A stretch of 64,000 nucleotides of DNA from Davidsoniella eucalypti. Lineage: Eukaryota > Ascomycota > Sordariomycetes > Microascales > Ceratocystidaceae. Positions 54,798-64,000 of the stretch are shown here, piece after piece (the stretch's first letter is position 1; every line of letters starts with the position of its first letter). A program made the position numbers and the translations under genes. The notes under the pieces are model-generated. The model ran no database searches. It had not been told where the DNA came from and saw only the letters and a program-made list of their open reading frames with translations. The stretch is from contig RMBW01000001.1 in assembly GCA_004009845.1 (NCBI GenBank), positions 744,001 to 808,000 on the forward strand, written 5' to 3'.

Positions 54798-57700
54798 TCG
54801 TTTCTTGACTCTCTTTTTTTCATCTTTCATCTCCATGTGTCTTGATTTTTTACTCAGCGGCTTTGCTTTTTTTCTCCCATCTTTTTTTTTTCAACGGACA
54901 AAACCTACCTTATACATACAATATCCCCAACGCCCAGTATTCACGAGCATGCATACTCCGGCGATAGAGCATCATTAGCATTATTGCGATTTCTTTCCTT
55001 TCCTTTTTTATATTTTCTATCATCATCATCAATCGCGGTACATATCAGCAATGCTTCATTTCTACCGTGGCATCTTTAGTCACCCTGTTCTTGGCTGCGG
55101 CTCTACTTTTTGCTCTTTTTTGCCTTTATTTTTCATGATACCCCCGACATTTGACGCTCATTAGATGACTTCACCTTTTGGTGACAACTCCAAAAATATG
55201 TTTCAATGGACTTAAAAACTCTATTCTTCTTAGAGCGTTTTATTACCATATCCTTCTATCTTTTGTTTTACTTTCCAACTATTATACGACTCGACGTCTC
55301 ATGGCTTTATGAACTATTGCCTATCACATCGTCTTTTGGCGACGCTTTTGCTTTTGCTTTCTCTCATTTACTCCTTTCTTGTTTTATTCGAGGCTGGATT
55401 AAATGTATACTTCATTTCTTGTTATTCATAATATTTTCTACGAACTATTTTTTTTCTTTCACTACTTTGATGATCCAACATACCCACTGTTTATTGATTT
55501 CTCGTCGGCCTTTTGTCTTCATTAGTTACATTTTTTATCCCATCTGTCTATATCTTGTCGAATATAACGACTCCTATCTTCATTGATAACCCCCACCTTT
55601 CTTTAAGGGCTTCCTAAGGAAGCTATATTATCAAAACTCTTAGCTTAGATATCATCTTATCACAATATACATGTACTACAAATACACATCTGTTTTCACG
55701 GATCCAAACAATTTCTGCTGCTTTTTGCCTGTGAACCGTATTTCTATCATCTCTTTGAATCCTCGATAAATAAAATTGTCCCCTAAACGTCAAAGCAATC
55801 GTGATATAATGAAACTAATGGTGCCGATGTAATCCCCGTCTTGTGTCTGATGTATTTCATCAAGACCATATACACACTTCCTGATTACTAACAATCATGC
55901 CAACATTCGATCTCTTGTATTTGTCTTTGTTTCCATGGTGTGATACGACACTAATTTGAGCACAGACACGTCTATCACAGACTGACTTTACTTGTCTCGC
56001 TCCCATGTTTTTTCTCACTGAGCATAACCACTAGAAGAACCAAAGTCGTATCACAGGTTGGCTGCTAATACTATTCAACATAGAATGGATTGCTTGCTAA
56101 TACGACAACGACGCTGAACACTATGGCCGATACTACGCTGTACAAGCTCATACAACGATATCCTGGGTTCACAAGCAAACCGTCAGGAAGTCTGAACGGG
56201 CAGGAATTGGCAAACATTCTATTTTACGTTTCTTTATCTTCTTAGCTTGGCTAGGGTAGGATTATTATATCACTTTATTGCTAGAGATCAAGTAAAATAA
56301 AGACGTATCTGTAGTAGTAGTTGCGGCTATATCTCCTTCGGTTTGTCTGGCGTGAACGCAAGAAAGGATTATTGACAACCAACAAAGTGGCATGTGATAC
56401 GGCGGGGCATTTTATGTAACAGAGATGTGGAAAGGGTGAACAATAAGTATATACATCGTTACACCCAGTATTAGTATAAACATGTATAGTACTGTATAGT
56501 ATAGTTTGTGCAAGCAAGCAAGCTCACTATTAGATATTATTTACTCTATGAAGTACCGTATGATCTTGGAACCTGATATTGCGCAGTGATAAGTTAAGTA
56601 AGAGATGTCATATCGTATAACTTTCCCCTTTTCCGGCTTCTAACACGAGATCATCATCATGATGAGATAACACGAAAAAATACGTAGACGGCTCGAAAAC
56701 CATTCAGCACCATAAGCACGAGATAGATGGAATCCTCGCTACTGGAAACACGTAAAAATGCCGTAGGTGGTGGCTTGAAGACAAGAAAGAGTCCAACTCG
56801 TAGTTTCTACTGGCAGACTTCTTGTTTCGAAGGATGCTTTATACGGCGTTTTCAGTATCCAACCCTTTTTTGTATATTTTCTTGGCTTTATGTGGCACAC
56901 TCGACGCCAATATATGCATGTAATATTAAGCACTGTAGCTAGACTCAGCACGACCGCGCACGTGTGGGCGCACAGCAGGAATTACAAGTATAGGCATTCA
57001 TATATAGACAAGTAGATACATACTGTTGGTATATGTAGTGTCATGCATACATGTACTTGACCAACGGTATACTATGTATGTAGTGCCACCAATTGGCCTT
57101 TATTCTAGTTAGCATCTCCAACTTATGGAATCGAAGCCATGGTGAAGCTGACTGGGTTGCTTCCATCGGGGGTATAGACGTAGACCTTGATATCAGATTG
57201 CATATTTCCTGGAACTTAGGGCGTTTCTGAGAACCACACCAAGAGCTAGCGCTGATAGCTCGTATTCTGCCTTGGGTAGACGATTACGACTACACACAGC
57301 ACAATAAGATACGCCTGGCATCGGGTAAAGTTGTGGCAGTATAATATCACATAATACAAACAGCATCTTCTGGACTTGGCTCCTCCATTGTCATACTCGT
57401 ATTACTACAAACACAGAGTCCATTAACCGAACTAGACCCCATCTATAATGAACAATATTATTCCATTTTGTTGTACCAATCTTAGTGCTCAGATATCATG
57501 ATAGGATTTTGGAGAGCGGTACACAGGCTTCGAACGGCATTGCCAACTCTGGTTCCGGCTGTGGTTTGGAGATGGGCGGGACAGGTCGTTGTGTTCAAAC
57601 TATATGCTTGATGGGGTAGCATAGAATAAGGGCAAACCAACATCATCCGGGGTTGTCACGGTAGAAGGATGCCGTCTTGGCTTTTAAAATGTTTGTTGGT

Positions 57701-59065
57701 TATCATCATTGTTCTTGGGTGACATAGTAGACAGAGAATCATGAAATTTTGAGGTTTTGTAGTGTGGTTGCCCCCAAACATTTGTTCCTGAATTACATCC
57801 CGATCCAGGCTTGTCAGAATGCAAAATACATATTCCTCACCCAGAACAAAGAATTATCTGGTTTTAAAGTCGTATTGGTGACAAGTGAAGAGTCTAGACC
57901 ACGGGAGCCTGGGATTCAATCTACGATGTCTAGTGGCTGGTTCTGACGAGAGTGAACAAGCTTAAGCTTACAATCGGAACTGTGAACAAACGTGATGTGT
58001 ATCACACATGTTCCTGTGCCTTGTAACATTCCTTGGTTGGATCGAGACTGGCATCATACCGCTAACGCAGAGCCTTCCAAAGTAACAACCATTCTTGTAT
58101 ATTCTTGCTGCTGGTGTGCATATAATTGAAAGGGGTATGGCTCCTGTTTATTGTGAAAGATGTACTAACATGAGGCTGCAAGAGCCACTTGAATTTATTT
58201 GGTAAAGTATCATGTTGACAATGGTACATTAAAAAGTTTGAATTTCGATACAAATCTAGGCTTAGAATCAACTACATCATATATAGCTATTCTAGAGCCT
58301 ATTACGTATCTCTGATTAATGCTAGCAACTCATGTGCTCGTTTCTATTTCATATGTGACTGTATTCTATCTATATCATTGGTAAAATCTAGTTGCTTCCA
58401 CATAGTGTTATCCTCATCATGGCATGTATCCTGCTTTTTGCCCATCAATATACTTCTGGTGTGACGCATCTATCTTTACCGGCCTATCTTAATGTCACCG
58501 CCCGCCATAAACCCATTGCTAGCCCTCTGTCGGCTCTGACGAGGCCTTTGAAAAAAGAGAAAAGAAAAAAGAGAGAGGATATCGTTATTGTACTTGTATT
58601 TATCATACGGTCTAAACATAACGGTAGTGTGTTTCGTATAGCAGCAACCAGCCAGTATCAAAAGCTAAGAGCATTCTCTATTCAGCGTAACCTACATACA
58701 TAAGACCATGACTGTGGAGTTCGAATGCTGCGTATGAAATGAAAATAAGATGAACACAAGAAATGATGAAGAAAGAAATAAAGTAACACACCCGTTTCTA
58801 GAGAGGAGATCATAGGAAAGAAACTAAACATTGAATCTAATATACATAAATTACACAGCCAAAATAGAAAACAATTTGACAATCGGAGTGAGTCAACTTA
58901 AGCCCTTACACATCAAGTTTCCGAACTATCTAAGAGGAGGTTGCTGATTGCGACTAAGCTACTCAGGATTTTAGTTGTTCCAGTCCATGCACAGTAAAGT
59001 CGGGACATATATGGAGGGTCTCGAGCGTTACGATGATATATATGGCCAAGCATGGATCAGAAGTT
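54798..59065. other. Intergenic, no gene recognised
   Basis: AT-rich 4.3-kb stretch with the 3' UTR of the Ser/Pro-rich gene at its left and the 3' UTR of the NLR at its right. The hydrophobic frame 55206-55586 is T-rich low complexity and not credible as a gene. A short minus-strand coding-like remnant lies near 57120-57260. Confidence 0.4.
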
Positions 59066-62000
59066 TTAGAAGCGACTCAAGGCGATGCTGGGAGAATCAT
59101 AAGTGTCAACTAGAAAAGCCTGAACATTAAAATCCTCGTGCTTGATATTGGCTCCTTTCTCAACCAATAGTTTGACAATGTCAAGATGACCTCCTGAGCA
59201 GGAACGAATGAGAGCAGTCTTGCGATATGAATCCGTGAGATTGACATCAGCTCCATTATCAACCAAGAGCTTGACAATGTCAAGATGACCTCCTGAGCAG
59301 GAACGAATGAGAGCAGTCTGGCCACGAGAATCCACGAGATTGACATCAGCTCCATTCTCAACCAAGAGCTTGACAATGTCGAGATGCCCTTCTGAGCAGC
59401 AATGAATGAGAGCAGTCCAGCCATCAGAATCCACGAGATTGACATCAGCTCCATTCTCAACCAAGAGCTTGACAATGTCAAGATGACCTCCTGAGCAGGA
59501 AGGAATGAGAGCAGTCTTGCGATATGAATCCATGAGATTGACATCAGCTCCATTATCAACCAAGAGCTTGACAATGTCAAGATGACCTCCTGAGCAGGAA
59601 CGAATGAGAGCATTCCAGCCATCAGAATCCACGAGATTGACATCAGCTCCATTATCAACCAAGAGCTTGACAATGTCAAGATGACCTCCTGAGCAAGACT
59701 TAGTGAGAGCAGTCCAGCCATCAGAATCCACGAGATTGACATCAGCTCCATTCTCAACCAAGAGCTTGACAATGTCAAGATGACCTCCTGAGCAGGAACG
59801 AATGAGAGCAGTCTTGCGATATGAATCCGTGAGATTGACATCAGCTCCATTATCAACCAAGAGCTTGACAATGTCAAGATGACCTCTTGAGCAAGACTTA
59901 GTGAGAGCAGTCCAGCCATCAGAATCCACGAGATTGACATCAGCTCCATTCTCAACCAAGAGCTTGGCAATGTCGAGATGACCTCCTGAGCAAGACTTAG
60001 TGAGAGCAGTCTGGCCACGAGAATCCACGAGATTGACATCAGCTCCATTCTCAACCAAGAGCTTGACAATGTCGAGATGCCCTTCTGAGCAGCAATGAAT
60101 GAGAGCAGTCTGGCCATAAGAACCCACGAGATTGACATCAGCTCCATTCTCAACCAAGAGCTTGGCAATGTCGAAATGACCTCTTGAGCAGGAACTAATG
60201 AGAGCAGTCTGGCCATAAGAACCCACGAGATTGACATCAGCTCCATTCTCAACCAAGAGCTTGACAATGTCGAGATGCCCTTCTGAGCAGCAATGAATGA
60301 GAGCAGTCCAGCCATCAGAATCCACGAGATTGACATCAGCTCCATTCTCAACCAATAGTTTGACAATGTCAAAATGACCTCCTGAGCAGGAACGAATGAG
60401 AGCAGTCTTGCCACCAAAACCCTTGAGATTGACATCAGCTCCATTCTCAACCAAGAGCTTGACAATGTCGAGATGCCCTTCTGAGCAAGACTGAGTGAGA
60501 GCAGTCTGGCCATCAGAATCCTTGAGATTGACATCAGCTCCATTCTCAACCAAGAGCTTGACAATGTCGAGATGCCCTTCTGAGCAGCAATGAATGAGAG
60601 CAGTCCAGCCATCAGAATCCACGAGATTGACATCAGCTCCATTCTCAACCAATAGTTTGACAATGTCAAAATGACCTCCTGAGCAGGAACGAATGAGAGC
60701 AGTCTTGCCACCAAAACCCTTGAGATTGACATCAGCTCCATTCTCAACCAAGAGCTTGACAATGTCGAGATGCCCTTCTGAGCAAGACTGAGTGAGAGCA
60801 GTCTGGCCACCAAAACTCTTGAGATTGACATCAGCTCTGCTATTAACCGAGAAATCGGTCAAGTGGAAACGACCTCTTGAGTAAGAGTGAATGTTGAAAA
60901 GATCTTCAAAGCAAGACAGAGCGGGAGCAGTCCAGCCACGAGAACCCACGAGATTGACACCAGTTATGTCATTATCCAAGAAACCGGCCATGTCGAGATG
61001 ACCTCTTGAGTAAGGCTGAATGTTGAGAAGATTTTCAAAGCAAGACAGAGCGGGAGCAGTCCAGCCACGAGAACCCTTGAGATTGACATCAGCTCCATTC
61101 TCAACCAAGAGTTTGACAATGTCGAGATGCCCTTCTGAGCAAGACTGAGTGAGAGCAGTCTGGCCATCAGAATCCGTGAGATTGACATCAGCTCCATTCT
61201 CAACCAATAGTTTGACAATGTCGAGATGCCCTCCTGAGCAGGAACGAATGAGAGCAGTCCAGCCACCAGAACCCACGAGATTGACATCAGCTCCATTCTC
61301 AACCAATAGTTTGACAATGTCAAAATGACCTCCTGAGCAGCAACTAATGAGAGCAGTCTTGCCACCAAAACCCTTGAGATTGACATCAGCTCCATTATCA
61401 ACCAAGAGCTTGACAATGTCGAGATGGCCTCCTGAGCAGCAACTAATGAGAGCAGCCTGGCCACCAAGACACTGATAGTCAATCTGGACAATGTTCTCAA
61501 TCAAAAGTCTCGCATATTTACCCCGCATGATGGATTTGCTGGGAATCCCACAAACGTGGCTACACCAATTGTCTCTGGTATAGTTGAAGAAGACTAGATC
61601 CTGGGTCCTATCTTGTGTATCTGCCAAAGGTAGTAATACTTGCTGTACATCCGGTAGAGAGATGTATTTGCAGCAGATATGAGACAAGACTTCCTCGGTT
61701 TCCGTTGGACAGCAGGAGATAGATACCCCATGCAGCTGAATAGTCGATTCCAATAAAAACTCCTTGGCTGTTTGGTGTATCAGATAGACTATAGACTCCT
61801 TGATGTAAACAAAGAGGCCAGATAAGTCACGAAGCCTCTCCTCGACGTAATCGCGGTGAGCGGTAGCATCTTGAATGGAAGCAGGATCTTGTAGCGTCAC
61901 ATGCATCGCAACTCTCATCTCAGAAACTGTCAGTGGACGCCGGGCACCAACAACGATTTGAAGAATAAGAATAGATTGTTGCAGATTGGTAGGTTCAATT

Positions 62001-64000
62001 CTCTGTAGGATGCCTTTGTAGGCTTCATTGACGGTGGCGGGAACTAGATCAAGTTTATCATGCTGGAACTCGAGTGCTTTTGACATCAACTTGATTTGTG
62101 CTATTACGAGACTGAGCCATAGATATGTGCGGTTTTTCATACAGAGGAGCTTTTCTTCAATCTTGGTGCGATGGGTTGTTGCTATGTTGAGCTCTCTAAT
62201 TCGGGATAGAGCGAAAAGGTTGATCTCGGCCTGGATTCGGTCATCCTCTTCATCCATGGGAAGCTTGATTTGAGGAAAGGCGTTGGTAGTGGGGTTGAAA
62301 TTGTCATGTATATCCCAATAAGGACGACTAGTGATCAATATCTTCAGCCAGGATGATCTTGTCTGATCTTTGGTCTTCCTGAACCACTTGGTGGTTAAAG
62401 CTATCAACTTAGATTGAGCTTCGTGTTCGCACTCGTCTAAAGCATCTATAACAATGAATGTGTTTTTGAAACTTTCATCATCAACAGCTGCAAGTAGGAT
62501 CTGCCAGAGTCTAACTACTTCATTCTGAAGTTTAAGTCCATCCTCTCTCCAGGGGGTTAAGGCGTGTTTTCGTAGATTCGGTTGGTTACAGAAAAGCTGG
62601 TGCACAATAGCGCAAAGAGCAGTGGCAAGACTATCTTGTTGTTCATTGTCTTTGAAGAAAAAATAGCAAATTGAAGGCAAAGAATCAGATGAAGATGGAG
62701 CTTGCGAAAAGTATTCAGCCAATTGTTTGTCGATGAGAAATCTGCTCAAAACTGACTTTCCACACCCTGGATCAGCGGAGATCCAAAGAAGGTCGTTGCT
62801 CGTACTGTTGAGCCAAGTAGTAAACTTGGGATTCTCGAGAACCCAAACACAAGTCCCGTCCACAGCTTCGGGGTTGATATCCTTATGTTTCCTGTAGGAA
62901 ATGGCATTGAAGATTTGATGGCATTGCGATAGCTCGTGTTCCTGTTCCGTGTCGGTATTTCGGCTATGAAAGGCTTCGTTTTGGTTGATGATTCGATCAA
63001 CATTCTCGGTAATGCTCGTCTTTAGCGTTTCTATAGAAGAATTGACGCAAATGTTAGTTGCATCCAGTCAACGTTGGGTGGTTACATAGGACTTCATTTT
63101 AACATACCGATAACTTCCAAGGCGGGCGTCATTGTGTGGATATTAGGACTATGTATGAAGTGTAGGAGCTCTTTGGCATAAGCTGAGGCAGAAAGAGCAG
63201 CGTAGGGATGCCAGTCATCGTGTTTATGGCTGTCCGCATAATCCGAAATGCCACGGATAACAAGACATGGAAACTGCTGTGTTATACCAGCAGCCTCCAT
63301 TTCAACACAGATAGCTCCAATTTCCTGCTGCAATTGGTCACGACGAATTGCATCTCGGATCACAGAGTTTACAGATGCGACGGTCCCGAAATGCACCTTG
63401 GGATCTTCATCCTCGCGTTTTGGTCTGGGTACTTCCCACTCTTTAGGACAAGAGTCGCAAGTAGGAGCATTTGGCTGATGGATATGCTCTGGATGGAATA
63501 GTCGATCACTAAGGGCGACTGGCTTTTTGAATTTCCTCCTAGCCTTTGCACTATATGATAGTGCCTGATCAATATACTCTGGAAAACGAGGGTCATCAAT
63601 GTCCATTTTGGCTTTCAAGGTGTTCAGTGCTGACATCAAGATGTTTGGAGGGGCGTTTAGCTGGCCTTGTCGTAAAAATGGTCTTCCCTGAAGCAGTTTG
63701 CCAACATCGTATTGAACAACGCCGCCATATATACCTGAGGGTTGACCAACCACCACATCGCCGAGTCGAATATCATGAGTCAAGGATGGAATTCCAGCGC
63801 CGATTCCCACCATGAGTATGAACCTTAGAGATGTAGGGAAGTCCTGTGCCATGCCGCAAGCAGCTGTGGCCGCCCGGGTTTGGCCATAAGATGCCAAGCA
63901 AGTTAAGACCACATTGTGCTCTCCAATACGTCCATAAGTGTAGAAGTTCGAACTTTTAGATGGTTGGGTTTGGGGATTCCCAAACTCTTGATCAAGGATC
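59066..64000 (-). CDS. NLR-type receptor: nucleoside-phosphorylase-like, NACHT and ankyrin repeats (5' partial)
   Basis: The gene runs off the window's right edge. Exon 63999-63108 joins exon 63030-59066 through a 77-bp intron (GTATGT, CTAAC branch, CTATAG), giving 1,618 visible residues and no internal stop. The N-terminal PNP/UDP-phosphorylase-like domain has YTYGRIGEHNVVLTC, FILMVGIGAGIP, DIRLGDVVVGQPSGIYGGVV and CVEMEAAG with RGISDYAD. A linker of about 70 residues leads to the NACHT ATPase: Walker A GCGKS at about 386-390 (62753-62767) and Walker B VIDALDEC. A helical region then leads to 23 ankyrin repeats (residues 817-1595) and a 23-residue tail. PNP-NACHT-ANK is a known fungal NLR architecture, proposed to sense non-self through the repeats and signal through the N-terminal domain. 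The missing 5' end is probably short, since the visible part opens near the normal start of the PNP domain. Confidence 0.93.
59138..61474 (-). repeat. Array of 23 ankyrin repeats, 21 of them exactly 99 bp
   Basis: Consensus unit of 33 residues: six variable residues, then TALIRSCSGGHLDIVKLLVE, then NGADVNL. The count fits exactly: 21 units of 99 bp plus two long units of 129 bp (units 5 and 6, 61078-60821) total 2,337 bp. Variation is concentrated in the six residues before TAL (for example VDSDGW, KGFGGK, TDSYRK, VGSYGQ). Units 7-9 and 10-12 are near copies of each other. Confidence 0.95.

Noticed and set aside
55206..55586. 126-codon hydrophobic + strand frame
   Set aside because: T-rich sequence yields Phe/Leu/Tyr runs by chance; no start context or homologous pattern.
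1..64000. tRNA, rRNA or CRISPR features
   Set aside because: No full cloverleaf with A and B boxes, no rRNA-like segment and no spaced identical short repeats were found by eye; a tRNAscan or Rfam run would be decisive.

Overview
The window looks like nuclear DNA of a filamentous ascomycete, most likely a Sordariomycete and perhaps Hypocreales, although the exact lineage is inference. Genes are split by short introns of about 50-80 bp (one of 164 bp) with GT..AG ends and CTAAC-type branch sites. Gene content is typical of such fungi: a PTH11-like receptor, a HET-domain relic, a siderophore acyltransferase, a PHO89-type phosphate symporter and a PNP-NACHT-ankyrin NLR. Gene density is low: ten intact or nearly intact genes in 64 kb, with a stretch of about 19.8 kb in which I recognise none.

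Layout. 0.7-1.6 kb: secreted Thr/Ser-rich protein with three copies of a short motif. 3.8-13.1 kb: decayed accessory region with relics of a TauD-type dioxygenase, a MUP1-type amino-acid permease, a HET protein and a PTH11-like receptor, around one intact PTH11-like receptor. 14.6-24.4 kb: conserved housekeeping block with mevalonate diphosphate decarboxylase (ERG19), a RUS/DUF647 protein, cytochrome c heme lyase (CYC3), a hydroxamate-siderophore acyltransferase and coactosin. 25.4-28.9 kb: a coiled-coil / putative nuclease / atypical kinase gene beside a complete-ended but internally deleted Mutator-like element with a 9-bp target duplication. 30.9-32.9 kb: PHO89. 32.9-52.7 kb: gene desert with a 30-bp poly-G run. 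52.7-54.8 kb: Ser/Pro-rich protein of unknown function. 59.1-64.0 kb: NLR gene running off the right edge, with 23 ankyrin repeats.

How parts relate. ERG19 makes isopentenyl diphosphate for sterols. In fungi the same mevalonate pathway supplies acyl groups to some siderophores, so ERG19 and the acyltransferase 4 kb away are biochemically related, but nothing in the sequence shows co-regulation. CYC3 and the RUS protein converge end to end. The HET relic, NLR and REase-kinase-like gene belong to families linked to non-self recognition, conflict or transposons, and they mark the accessory parts of the window. Exon boundaries were set by reading frame, splice signals and family similarity seen by eye; no database or alignment was run.
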